Under the pieces are notes generated by a model. The model made no database searches and was not told the origin of the DNA. It saw nothing but the letters and a program-made list of their open reading frames with translations. A stretch of DNA of 64,000 bases, taken from NCBI RefSeq assembly GCF_000494755.1, contig NC_022657.1, positions 7,656,001-7,720,000 of the forward strand, given 5' to 3'. Position numbers and translations under genes: made by a program. Numbering within the stretch: position 1 is the first letter of the stretch; every line of letters begins with the position of its first letter. This document shows, one piece after another, positions 52,629-61,459 of the stretch. This stretch comes from Amorphoplanes friuliensis DSM 7358 (lineage in GTDB: Bacteria; Actinomycetota; Actinomycetes; Mycobacteriales; Micromonosporaceae).

Positions 52629-53571
52629 GCCCAACTTCAAGGAAGTCGGGGCCTCAGGGCGCACTGCAGTGCCCAACTTCAAGGAAGGTGGGCCCTCAGG
52701 GCGCACTGAAGTGCCCAACTTCAAGGAAGTCGGGGCCTCAGGGGGCGTCGAAGGCCCAACTCCACGTAAGTCGGGCCTACGCCGCCCCTTAAAGCCCCAA
52801 CTTCACAGAAGTCGGGGCTAAGCGACTCGAATAAGTCGGAACGACCACGACCGTTGCAGCCCAACTTCAAGGAAGTTGGGCGATCGCGGCCCGCTGAAGG
52901 CCCGACTCCACGGCTGTCAGGCCCATGCGACCCGTTGCAGCGCCAGCCCCACGGAACCGAGCCCACGCGACCCGCTGCACCCCGACTTCAAGGAAGTTGG
53001 GCGCTCGCGGAGGACTCCAAGCCCAACTTCAAGCAAACCGGGCCTACGCCGCTCCTTGTGGCACCAACTTCAAGGAAGTTGGCGCTCTCGGCCCGCCGAA
53101 GGGCCAACCTCACGGAAGTTGGGCAGCTTTGCGGCCCGCTGAAGGCCCAACTCAACGCAAGTCGGGCCCACACCGCCGCTGAGGCCCAACCTCACGGAAG
53201 TCGGGCCTGACGCCACCCCTTGAAGCCCCAACTTCACGGAAGTTGGGCACGCGAGGCGCGCTGGAGGCCCAACTTAAAGGAAGTTGGGCGCTTGGGGCGG
53301 GTTGAGAGCCCGCCCTCAAGGAAGTTGGGCACGCGAGCGCGCTGAAGGCCCGACCTCACGGAAGTTGGGCACGCGAGCGCGATGAGAGCCCGCCCTCAAG
53401 GAAGTTGGGCACGCGAGCGCGCTGAAGGCCCGACCTCACGGAAGTTGGGCACGCGAGCGCGATGAGAGCCCGCCCTCAAGGAAGTTGGGCACGCGAGCGC
53501 GCTGAAGGCCCGACTTCACGGAAGTTGGGCGCTCGGGGTGGGTTGAGAGCCCGACTTCAAGGAAGTTGGGT
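52629..53571. repeat. Array of about 24 palindromic units at 39-43 bp spacing
   Basis: The consensus unit is a 23-bp palindrome: arms GCCCAACTTC and GAAGTTGGGC around a 3-base centre (AAG or ACG). Clear units begin at 52629, 52671, 52713, 52754, 52794, 52859, 52900, 52980, 53021, 53062, 53102, 53145, 53184, 53226, 53267, 53308, 53348, 53388, 53428, 53468, 53508 and 53549, with degenerate ones near 52822 and 52942. Linkers are about 17-19 bp and related (for example ACGCGAGCGCGCTGAAG). Spacing is 42 at the left and 40-41 at the right. The array fills the space between convergent genes. Linkers are not unique, so it is not CRISPR. No known element name is offered. Confidence 0.95.
53308..53530. 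repeat. 80-bp higher-order repeat inside the array
   Basis: Positions 53308-53387 and 53388-53467 are identical 80-bp blocks, each holding two palindromic units (left arms GCCCGCCCTC and GCCCGACCTC). A third partial copy starts at 53468 and diverges after about 47 bp. This shows recent block duplication within the array. Confidence 0.92.
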
Positions 53572-53850
53572 GTGCCGTGGGTTCGGCCTTTGATGGGTGG
53601 TGGGCGTGCTCTCCGGCCTGCGCTGTCCGGGATGTGCGGCTGACCGGATAGTTGCCGGAGGCGGCCTGCGGGCGCGGAGCTGGGTCAGCGCGGCCCTATG
53701 CGAGTCACCGTGTGTCGGCCGACGAGCGGTGCCGCTGTGACCGCTGTCAGGCCACCAGGCGACACCACCGTGGGTGCGCCGGTCGGGACGTGCGGGCCAG
53801 TCACTAACGCCCGTTTACCCAGGTAACCGCGCGCGGGAGGCGGCGGTGGG
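53572..53850. other. Gene-free stretch between the array and the helicase stop
   Basis: About 280 bp, no gene recognised on either strand and no further palindromic units. It includes the 3' flank of the minus-strand helicase; I see no strong terminator hairpin. Confidence 0.5.
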
Positions 53851-55572
53851 TTACATGGTTTGGATGGTGGCGATGCGTTCTTCGAGTTGTTCGATGGTTG
53901 CCTGGGCGCTCGGGGGGCCGCCGCACAAGCGCCTCAGCTCGGCGTGGATTTTGCCGTGGGGGAGGTTGGTGCGGTGGTGGTGGGCGGCGACCAGGGTGTT
54001 GAGCTGGCGGCGGAGGCTGTTGCGGCGCTCCCCCGCGCTCAGGACCACCACCGGCTCCCGTTGGGCTGGAACCGGCTCAGCGGCCTTCTGACGCTTCTGC
54101 GCGGCCAGTTGGTCGGTCTGGCGCTTGTTCAGCAACACAGACACCTGGTCGGGCGTCAGGAGGCCCGGAAGCCCCAAGTACTCCTCCTCCTCGGGGGTGC
54201 CCGTGCGGGCGCCCGTGCCGAAGGAGGTGCCGTCGTAGATGACCTGGTCCAGCTCGGCGGTGGCGGAGAGGGCTTCGAAGCGTTTGTCGAGGTCGCCTTC
54301 GGCGTCTTCGGCGCGCTGGGCTCGCTCGAGGAGGGCGTCGTCGAGGCCGTCGGGGTCCTTGGGGGCGCCGAGGATGTGGTCGCGTTCGGCTTCCATCTCG
54401 CTGGCCAGGCCCAAGAGATGCGGGACGCTCGGGAGGAAGACCGTGGCTGTTTCGCCGGTGACGCGGGCACGGACGAAGCGGCCGATGGCCTGGGCGAAGT
54501 ACAGCGGGGTGGAGGCGCTGGTCGCGTAGACGCCGACGGCCAGGCGGGGGATGTCGACGCCTTCGGAGACCATGCGGACGGCGATCATCCAGCGCTGGTC
54601 GGAGAGGGCGAAGGTGCCGATGCGGGCCGAGGCGCCCTGGTCGTCGGAGAGGACGACCACCGCCGGCTCGCCGGTGATTTCCCCCAGCAACTTCGCGTAC
54701 GCCCGGGCGGTCTGCTGGTCGCTGGCGATGACCAGGCCGCCGGCGTCGACCATGCCGTGGGAACGCAGGCGGGAGAGGCGGGCGTCGGCGGCCCTGAGGA
54801 CCTGGGGCATCCAGTCGCCGCGGTGGTCGAGAGCCGTACGCCAGGCCTGGGCGATCAGGTCCTTGGTCATGGGCTCGCCGAGGCGGGCCGCCAGCTCGTC
54901 GCCCGCGCTGGTGCGCCAGCGGGTCTCGCCGGAGTACGCCAGGAAGATGACGGGGCGGACGACGCCGTCGCGGAGGGCGTCCGAATAGCCGTAGATCGAG
55001 TCCGAGCGGGAGCGCTGGAGGCCGTTGTCGCCGCGTTCGTACGTGACGAAGGGGATCGGGTTGTCGTCGGAGCGGAACGGGGTGCCGGTGAGCATCAGGC
55101 GGCGTTCGGCCTCCTCGAAGGCCGACTTCACGCCGTCGCCCCAGGTGCGGGAGTCGCCGGCGTGGTGGATCTCGTCGAGGATGACCATCGTCGGGCGGGT
55201 CATCGTGCGGCGGCGGTGCACCGCGGGGGCCATGCCGACCTGGGCGTACGTGAGCACGGCGCCGTGGAAGTCCCGGGACGAGTGGACGTCGGCGTTGCGG
55301 AAGGACGGGTCCAGCTGGATGCCGACGCGGGCCGCGGCCGAGGCCCACTGGGTCTTCAGGTGCTCGGTCGGGCACACGACGGTCACCTGCTCGACCGTGC
55401 CGTCGGCGAGCAGCTCCGCCGCGATGCGCAGGGCGAAGGTGGTCTTGCCGGCGCCGGGGGTCGCGACCGCCATGAAGTCGGGGCTGCGCCGGCGCAGATA
55501 TTCCACCAGTGCCTTGCGCTGCCAGGCACGCAACGGCGGGAAGGTCTCCAGGTCCGGCAGTGGCGGGCTCAA
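53851..55572 (-). CDS. DEAD/DEAH-box superfamily 2 helicase
   Basis: 573 residues. PPLRAWQRKALVEYL (Q-like), Walker A ATPGAGKTTFALRIA, motif II VILDEIHHAGD, motif III LMLTGTPFRSD, then the second RecA domain with VRMVSEGVDIPRLAVGVYAT (motif V) and QAIGRFVRAR (motif VI). The C-terminal 150 residues are charged and helical. The type resembles UvrB/RES-III-like single-protein helicases common in actinomycetes; the exact role is unknown. The start is taken as TTG 55572 (LSPPLPDLETF) with GAGAGGAA upstream; a longer frame to 55632 exists. Confidence 0.9.
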   Translation of the reverse strand: MSPPLPDLETFPPLRAWQRKALVEYLRRRSPDFMAVATPGAGKTTFALRIAAELLADGTVEQVTVVCPTEHLKTQWASAAARVGIQLDPSFRNADVHSSRDFHGAVLTYAQVGMAPAVHRRRTMTRPTMVILDEIHHAGDSRTWGDGVKSAFEEAERRLMLTGTPFRSDDNPIPFVTYERGDNGLQRSRSDSIYGYSDALRDGVVRPVIFLAYSGETRWRTSAGDELAARLGEPMTKDLIAQAWRTALDHRGDWMPQVLRAADARLSRLRSHGMVDAGGLVIASDQQTARAYAKLLGEITGEPAVVVLSDDQGASARIGTFALSDQRWMIAVRMVSEGVDIPRLAVGVYATSASTPLYFAQAIGRFVRARVTGETATVFLPSVPHLLGLASEMEAERDHILGAPKDPDGLDDALLERAQRAEDAEGDLDKRFEALSATAELDQVIYDGTSFGTGARTGTPEEEEYLGLPGLLTPDQVSVLLNKRQTDQLAAQKRQKAAEPVPAQREPVVVLSAGERRNSLRRQLNTLVAAHHHRTNLPHGKIHAELRRLCGGPPSAQATIEQLEERIATIQTM

Positions 55573-55683
55573 GCTGCGACGTTCCTCTCGACTCGAACAG
55601 TCTCGATGTCCAACAAAAATGCCCCCGCGCAACCGGCCGCAGAGGCGAAACTCAGCATAGCGGCGGCCTACGACAACACGGGG

Positions 55684-56298
55684 TCACGGCACAGCGACGG
55701 GAGCTGACCAGCGCCGGTAGAGCGCGAGGAGGCGTACCCCGATCATCGCGGCCGCGGCGGACGCCATCGGGAGCGGACCGGCCAGGTCGAGCCAGGTCAG
55801 GACGGTGACGGCGGCCGCTCCGCCGAGCGCGACCACCGCGTAGATGTCGCGCTGGAGGACCGCCGGGATCTCACCGGTGAGCAGATCGCGGGCGAGACCG
55901 CCGCCGATACCTGTGAGCATTCCCACCAGGCAGGCGCCGACGGCCGGAACACCGGCGTCGAGGGCCTTGATCGTGCCGGACACGGTGAACAGCCCGAGCC
56001 CGGCCGCGTCGAGCACCAGGACCGTACGCCGCAGCCGGCTGAGCTGCGGGTGCAGGTAGAACACGGCCACCGACGCGCACACGGCGGTGACGGCGTAGCG
56101 CCAGTCGGAGAAGGCAAGCGGAGGCACTGCGCCGATCACCAGATCGCGCAGGATGCCGCCGCCTAGGGCCGCCACGAAGCCGACGAAGCCCACGCCGAAC
56201 AGGTCGAGGCGCTTCGCGACCGCGGCCCCCGCGCCGGAAGCCGCGAAGACAGCCACACCGATCAGGTCCGCGATCAGCATGGTGTAGCTGCCGGTCAC
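55684..56298 (-). CDS. TRIC/UPF0126-type trimeric cation channel family protein
   Basis: 204 residues, seven hydrophobic helices in two related halves, each with the family glycine signature: ALGGGILRDLVIG and GIGGGLARDLLTG. Bacterial members form trimeric K+-permeable channels; glycine transport has also been proposed for relatives. Located 17 bp downstream of the DUF3039 gene on the same strand, so possibly cotranscribed. Confidence 0.9.
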   Translation of the reverse strand: MTGSYTMLIADLIGVAVFAASGAGAAVAKRLDLFGVGFVGFVAALGGGILRDLVIGAVPPLAFSDWRYAVTAVCASVAVFYLHPQLSRLRRTVLVLDAAGLGLFTVSGTIKALDAGVPAVGACLVGMLTGIGGGLARDLLTGEIPAVLQRDIYAVVALGGAAAVTVLTWLDLAGPLPMASAAAAMIGVRLLALYRRWSAPVAVP

Positions 56299-56314
56299 GC
56301 GGACTCCCCGTGGA

Positions 56315-56533
56315 TCAGTGCTTCATCGACTCGTAGATCTCCTTGCACTGCGGGCACACGGGCGAGCCCGGCTTCGGCGTCTTGGTCACGGGAAACTTCT
56401 CCCCGCACAGAGCGATCACGTAGGTGCCCATGACGGCACTTTCCGCGATCTTCTCCTTGCGCACGTAGTGGAACATCTCGGGACCGGTGTCGGCGTCCTT
56501 GGTCTCCGGACGCTCCAGAATCTGCGTGCTCAC
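56315..56533 (-). CDS. DUF3039 domain protein
   Basis: 72 residues: MFHYVRKEKIAESAVMGTYV, IALCGEKFPVTKTPKPGSPVCPQCKEIYESM. One Cys in ALCG and a CPQC pair suggest a zinc knuckle. DUF3039, conserved in actinobacteria, function unknown. GTG start at 56533, AAGGG 10 bp upstream. Confidence 0.9.
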   Translation of the reverse strand: MSTQILERPETKDADTGPEMFHYVRKEKIAESAVMGTYVIALCGEKFPVTKTPKPGSPVCPQCKEIYESMKH

Positions 56534-56680
56534 GGCATCTGCCCTTCATGAGTCTCAGGATGGTGGCCAACCCGTGTGCCCCCCGGTCACAACGGAAGAA
56601 GCTCCAACCCGCAAGTCTGACACCTCACGCCTGGTCGGTCCAACGACAACGGAGCGGCGGGGCACCGTACCGTTGCGATC

Positions 56681-57649
56681 GTGACCGATTCCACGCGGCA
56701 GATGGGCCGCTTCACCATCCGTTACGGCGACCATGTGACCCGGGCGCGCCGCGACGGCCGCCCGGTGGTGGCGCTGGAGAGCACGATCGTCTCTCACGGC
56801 CTGCCCCGGCCCGACAACCTGCGGGTCGCCCGCGAGATCGAGCAGACAGTCCGGGACAACGGTGCTGTTCCCGCCACGATCGGGATGATCGGCGGCCAGG
56901 TGGTCGTCGGCCTCGAGGACCCGCAGATCGAGCATCTCGCCGGTGCCGACGGTGTGGCCAAACTCTCCGTTCGTGATCTTGCCGTCGCGGCGGCCACGGG
57001 AGCGGACGGCGCGACCACCGTCGCCGCCACCAGTGCGATCGCGGCCGCGGCCGGCATCGGCGTGTTTGCCACCGGCGGGCTCGGCGGTGTGCACCGGGAG
57101 GCGAACACGACCTTCGACGAGTCGAACGACCTGACCACGCTGGCCCGCACACCCATCGTCGTGGTCTGTGCCGGGGTCAAATCGATCCTCGATGTCGGCG
57201 CGACGCTGGAACGCCTGGAGACGCTCGGCGTCTCGGTGGCCGGGTACGGCACGTACCGCTTCCCGGGCTTCTTCGTGACCGACGGCGGCTTCGACGTCGA
57301 CTGGAAGCTGGACTCGCCGGCGCAGGTCGCCGACGTGATCGCAGCCCGCGCCGACCAGGGTGTGGGCGCCGGTGCGCTGGTGCTGGGCAACCCCCTGCCG
57401 GCCGACGAGCAGCTCGACCCGGAGCTGCACGACCGTACGCTGGCCGAGGGGCTGGAGCTGCTCGCGCGCGACGGCATCACCGGCAAGGCGGTCACGCCGT
57501 TCCTGCTGGCGCACTTCCACGGGAGCACCCAGGGCAAGAGCCTCGAGGTCAACGTGCGGATCATCCTGCGCAACGCGGCGCTGGCGGCCCAGATCGCGGC
57601 CGCGGCGACCCCGGCACCCGCAGCCCTCGGATTCGCCCTGCCCGCGTGA
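56681..57649 (+). CDS. psuG: Pseudouridine-5'-phosphate glycosidase
   Basis: 322 residues, typical length. Recognised by VVALESTIVSHGLPRPDNL (catalytic Glu), ATIGMIGGQVVVGL, KLSVRDLAVAAATGADGATTVAAT (Lys of the Schiff base), GVFATGGLGGVHREANTTFDESNDL and GNPLPADEQLD. It splits pseudouridine-5'-phosphate reversibly into uracil and ribose-5-phosphate. Starts GTG 56681; the kinase gene starts on its stop (GTGA), making a pseudouridine salvage operon. Confidence 0.95.
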   Translation: MTDSTRQMGRFTIRYGDHVTRARRDGRPVVALESTIVSHGLPRPDNLRVAREIEQTVRDNGAVPATIGMIGGQVVVGLEDPQIEHLAGADGVAKLSVRDLAVAAATGADGATTVAATSAIAAAAGIGVFATGGLGGVHREANTTFDESNDLTTLARTPIVVVCAGVKSILDVGATLERLETLGVSVAGYGTYRFPGFFVTDGGFDVDWKLDSPAQVADVIAARADQGVGAGALVLGNPLPADEQLDPELHDRTLAEGLELLARDGITGKAVTPFLLAHFHGSTQGKSLEVNVRIILRNAALAAQIAAAATPAPAALGFALPA

Positions 57650-58629
57650 CAACCGGCCAGCCGGCACCCGGCAGGAAGGGCGTTCTGGTTGTCGGGGATC
57701 TGGTGACCGACGTGCTGGTCGTGCACGTCGGCAGCCTCGCCGTGGGCTCGGACACCGACGCGCGGATCACCGTAGGTGGAGGCGGCCAGGCGGCCAACAC
57801 AGCCGCCTGGCTCGCCCAAGCCGAAGCCCAAGCCGGAGCCGGACCGGACGCACGCGGCCAGGCCGAGGACGAGTCCGGCGGCGGCGAGGGGGGCGGCGTC
57901 ACCCTGATCGCCGCGACGGGTGACGATCACGCCGGCCGCGAGCGCATCGCCGAGCTCCTCGCCGCCGGTGTCCGCTGCGCGGTCCGCGCGCATCCTGGCG
58001 TGCCGACCGGCAGTGTCGTGGTGCTGAGTTCGACCGGCGAGCGCACGATGATCACCGATCGTGGCGCGGCGCTGCTGCTCGACCCGGCGGACGTCACGGC
58101 GGCGGTCAAGACCGCGCACGACGCGTCCCACCTGCATCTTTCCGGTTATCCGCTGCTGCATGCCGGGTCGCGCCCCGGCGGCCTGGCCGCGCTGGCGGCG
58201 GCCGCCGAGCGCGGCCTCACCACCAGTGTCGACGCGGCCTCGGCGGAGCCGTTGCGGCAGCTGGGGGCCGAGGTTTTCCTCGACCTGGTACGCGGGACCG
58301 ACCTCCTCCTCTGCAATGCCGACGAGGCAGCCGTGCTGGCCGGAGCGGGGACCGCGGAGGAGCAGTCCGCGCGTTTGGCCCGCTCAGCCCGGAACGTGGT
58401 CGTCAAGCTGGGGGCGGACGGCGCTGTGTGGAGAGGCGAGGACGGGTTGTTGCGGTTGATCGGCGGTGTACGCGTACCGGTGATTGATCCGACCGGGGCC
58501 GGTGACGCTTTTGCGGCGGGCCTGCTCAGGGCGTGGTGTTCGGGTGCGGGGCCGCAGGCCGCGCTGGAGGCCGGGGCGGCGCTCGGCGCGGCGGCGGTGC
58601 AGACGCTGGGTGCGCGACCGGCTGTCTAG
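57646..58629 (+). CDS. psuK: PfkB-family carbohydrate kinase, probable pseudouridine kinase
   Basis: 327 residues: GVLVVGDLVTDVLVVHVG start, the GGGGQAANTAAWLA substrate motif, and the PfkB active-site signature DPTGAGDAFAAGLL with catalytic Asp. A roughly 30-residue Ala/Gly/Glu-rich insert (about 64-90) after that region is unusual and may be a surface loop. It would phosphorylate pseudouridine for PsuG; specificity is inferred from the coupled gene. Confidence 0.88.
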   Translation: MTTGQPAPGRKGVLVVGDLVTDVLVVHVGSLAVGSDTDARITVGGGGQAANTAAWLAQAEAQAGAGPDARGQAEDESGGGEGGGVTLIAATGDDHAGRERIAELLAAGVRCAVRAHPGVPTGSVVVLSSTGERTMITDRGAALLLDPADVTAAVKTAHDASHLHLSGYPLLHAGSRPGGLAALAAAAERGLTTSVDAASAEPLRQLGAEVFLDLVRGTDLLLCNADEAAVLAGAGTAEEQSARLARSARNVVVKLGADGAVWRGEDGLLRLIGGVRVPVIDPTGAGDAFAAGLLRAWCSGAGPQAALEAGAALGAAAVQTLGARPAV

Positions 58630-58967
58630 GGTTCGAGGTCGATGGTGCGGTGGCGGACCTCTTCGGCAGACTCGGCCGTGAGGATCCGCTGGTTGTTTAC
58701 CGTGGGGACGCCCGCGGGGTGGGCCCTGCTCTTGGGCGGGCGGTCGTTGGCGATCAGCACCGCCGCCCAGGGCAGGAAGACCATCCCGGCGGCGCAGAGA
58801 ATCAGCCAGAGCGGGAGGAACGGCGGTTTCACGCTGATCAGGATCGCGCCGAGGATCAGGCAGCCGGCGCGCACGCTCATCATCGACACGTAGCGGATCT
58901 GGCGGCTGCGGAGCTGGTCGTCTTGGCTGCGAGCGGCGTTGGTGATCAACACCGGCTGCTTCTTCAC
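58626..58967 (-). CDS. DUF3099 small membrane protein
   Basis: 113 residues: KKQPVLITNAARSQDDQLRS, two membrane helices (about 32-50 and 55-75), then a polar tail. GTG 58967 is chosen because CGGAG stands 6 bp upstream; ATG 58991 would add eight residues with a poorer site. DUF3099, function unknown. Convergent with psuK (4-bp overlap), divergent from the GGDEF-EAL gene. Confidence 0.85.
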   Translation of the reverse strand: MKKQPVLITNAARSQDDQLRSRQIRYVSMMSVRAGCLILGAILISVKPPFLPLWLILCAAGMVFLPWAAVLIANDRPPKSRAHPAGVPTVNNQRILTAESAEEVRHRTIDLEP

Positions 58968-59044
58968 CTGGAACTCCGATCGACAGCTCATCCTTACACC
59001 GCGGCGGCCGTCGCGACCACTATCGACGCAGCGAACCCTTTCAG

Positions 59045-61459
59045 GTGCGGCCCCGTCCGACCGATCAGGTAGCCGTGCGGTCGACGTCTCTCGGGTCGAA
59101 TCGGCGACGCTGGTCGGGCGTCGCCCTCGTCGTCGTGGTCGCACTGCTCGGCACCGCCGTCGCGTGGGTGGCGACCGGCAACGCCCGCCGGGCCGAGCAG
59201 CGGTACGCGGCGCAGCTCATGGACCGGTACACCAGCGACCTGACCAGGGCGATCACCACCGAGATCCAGCGGTACGGGGACACGCTCGATGACGTCGCCA
59301 CCGCCCTCGGCGCGCAGACGGATCTGACCGCCGACGACTTCGGCTGGATCACCAACAAGATCAGTAATCGCCGGCTGCCCGGTGCCACCTCGCTGGGTTT
59401 TGTCGTCAGTACGCCCGACAGCGGGGTCGGCGCGCTGCAGTCGTACTGGCGTGAGCGCGGCGCGAGCAACCTGATGCTGAGCCCGGTCGACACCGCCGGC
59501 GAGCACGCGTTCGCGGTGTTCACCCGGTCCTTCGACGGCGTGCCGGTCGTGGCGGGCATGGACCTGTCCGCCGCACCCGAGGCCTCGGACGCCCTGCAGG
59601 ACGCACAGTTCCTCGGCGGTTTTGCCGTCAGCCGGGCGTACGTGCTGCTCAAGGATCGTGCTCTGCCGGTGACCCAGCAGCAGCTGTCGTTCCTCTTCGC
59701 CGTGCCGGTCTACCGCATCGGCGGCGCCTTCCGCGGCTGGCTGACCATGGGCGTCCACGGCCGTGACCTGCTCACCGAGACGCTGCGGACGCAGTCGCAC
59801 GGCGCGGTGACCGCCGGCCTGGAGGATCCGACCGACCGGGTCGAACGCACCATCGCCAGCGCGTCCGGCGGCAAGGCCCGCAACTATCCCGCGGCGCTCG
59901 ACCGGACCGCGAGTGTCTCTGCCGGGCTGCGCACCTGGCGGCTCGAGGTCCACCCGACCGACCAGCTGCTCGAGGAGACCGACCGCGGGATCGTCGGCAC
60001 GACGTTCGCCGTGGCCATGACGATCACGCTGCTGCTGACCCTGCTCGTCGCGCTGCTTGCCGGTGCCCGCAACCGGGCGATGAGCAAGGTCGACGCCGCG
60101 ACCGCCGCCCTGCGCAGCGACATCGAACGCCGCCAGCAGGTCGAGACCCGGCTGCGCGAGCGTGAGCTCGAACTCGAACAGATGGCCCTCCACGACCCCC
60201 TGACGGGATTGGCCAACCGGGCCGGGCTCGACGCCCGCCTGGCCGAGGTGGTCGGCACCCGCTCCGACGTTGCGCTCCTGCTCATCGACCTGGACGACTT
60301 CAAGCTGGTCAACGACGCGTACGGGCACGCGGCCGGCGACGCGATGCTGACCGAGTTCGCGCAGGTCCTCCTGGCCGGGGTACGCACGGGTGATGTCGCC
60401 GCGCGGATCGGCGGTGACGAGTTCGTCGTGCTGATCACGGACGTGCCGGACGACGCCAGAGCAGTCGCCGCGGCCCAGCGTGTGCTGGCCGCCGCCGCCT
60501 CCGCGCCGGTCCGGCTCGGTGACGACACCCTTCCCGTACGCGCGAGCATCGGCGTCGCCACGAGCCGGGCCGGCGACAGCCCGAAGGAACTCCTGCGCCG
60601 CGCCGACATCGCCATGTACCAGGCGAAACACCTCGGGACCCACGGCGTGCAGCTGCACGACCCGTCGATGACCGACCGCCGCAAAGCGGACTCGCTGCTC
60701 GCCGAGGACCTGGCCGGCGCCCTCGACCGCGACGAGCTCCACGTCCTCTACCAGCCGCTCGTCGACCTGACCGACAGCCGCCCGATCGGTGTCGAGGCCC
60801 TGATCCGCTGGCGGCACCCCCGCCTCGGCCTGGTCTCCCCCGCCGACTTCATCCCGATCGCCGAGCGCACCGGCACGATCACCGCCATCGGCCTCTGGGT
60901 CCTCGAGACGGCCTGCCGCGAGATCACCCGGTGGGACGGCCTGTACGTGAGCGTCAACCTGTCACCGCGCCAGCTCCAGGAGCCGACGCTGGTGCAGGAC
61001 GTGCTCGGGGTGCTCGCGCGTACCGGCCTGGCCCCGGACCGCCTGGTCCTGGAGATCACCGAGTCCGCCCTGGTCGACGAGAGCGCCGGCATCGCGATGC
61101 TGCAGGAGTTCCGCGAGCACGGCATCCGCGTGGCCATCGACGACTTCGGCACGGGCTACTCGTCCCTGCACTACCTGACGCGCCTCCCGGTCGACATCCT
61201 CAAGATCGACCGCAGCTTCGTCGCCGAGCTGAACGGCACACCGGAAGGCTCCGGCATCACCGAGGCGATCCTGCGCCTGAGCCAGGTCCTGCACCTGACC
61301 GCGATCGCCGAGGGCATCGAGACGGCCGAACAGGCGGCAGAACTCCAGCTGCTGGGGTGCGGCGTCGGCCAGGGATATCTCTTCGCCCGCCCGCTGCCGC
61401 CAACGGAACTCCAGGACCTCCTGCTCAGCCCTTCGCCGCGGCCTTCATCTCTTTCTTGA
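59045..61459 (+). CDS. CHASE-GGDEF-EAL cyclic-di-GMP enzyme
   Basis: 804 residues. Membrane helix (about 20-43), extracytoplasmic CHASE sensor (about 65-290), second helix (about 315-340), short coiled coil, GGDEF domain (about 375-540) with IGGDEF active loop and LLIDLDDFKLVNDAYGH, then EAL domain (about 550-800) with VEALIRWRHP, LEITESAL, DDFGTGYSSL and LKIDRSF. Both catalytic motifs are intact, so it may make and degrade c-di-GMP, often with one side dominant. GTG 59045 is used; GTG 59075 is possible. Overlaps the HhH-GPD gene by 35 bp. Confidence 0.94.
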   Translation: MRPRPTDQVAVRSTSLGSNRRRWSGVALVVVVALLGTAVAWVATGNARRAEQRYAAQLMDRYTSDLTRAITTEIQRYGDTLDDVATALGAQTDLTADDFGWITNKISNRRLPGATSLGFVVSTPDSGVGALQSYWRERGASNLMLSPVDTAGEHAFAVFTRSFDGVPVVAGMDLSAAPEASDALQDAQFLGGFAVSRAYVLLKDRALPVTQQQLSFLFAVPVYRIGGAFRGWLTMGVHGRDLLTETLRTQSHGAVTAGLEDPTDRVERTIASASGGKARNYPAALDRTASVSAGLRTWRLEVHPTDQLLEETDRGIVGTTFAVAMTITLLLTLLVALLAGARNRAMSKVDAATAALRSDIERRQQVETRLRERELELEQMALHDPLTGLANRAGLDARLAEVVGTRSDVALLLIDLDDFKLVNDAYGHAAGDAMLTEFAQVLLAGVRTGDVAARIGGDEFVVLITDVPDDARAVAAAQRVLAAAASAPVRLGDDTLPVRASIGVATSRAGDSPKELLRRADIAMYQAKHLGTHGVQLHDPSMTDRRKADSLLAEDLAGALDRDELHVLYQPLVDLTDSRPIGVEALIRWRHPRLGLVSPADFIPIAERTGTITAIGLWVLETACREITRWDGLYVSVNLSPRQLQEPTLVQDVLGVLARTGLAPDRLVLEITESALVDESAGIAMLQEFREHGIRVAIDDFGTGYSSLHYLTRLPVDILKIDRSFVAELNGTPEGSGITEAILRLSQVLHLTAIAEGIETAEQAAELQLLGCGVGQGYLFARPLPPTELQDLLLSPSPRPSSLS

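Noticed and set aside
52210..52966. Open frames through the repeats encoding PNFKEVG- or PTSRKSG-type peptide repeats
   Set aside because: The 42-bp step gives a fake 14-residue repeat for three units, but the step changes to 41 and 40, breaking the frame; several frames are open at once and none has a convincing start.
52629..53571. CRISPR array
   Set aside because: The spacing looks CRISPR-like, but intervals between palindromes are similar to each other instead of unique, repeats are degenerate, and no cas genes are nearby.
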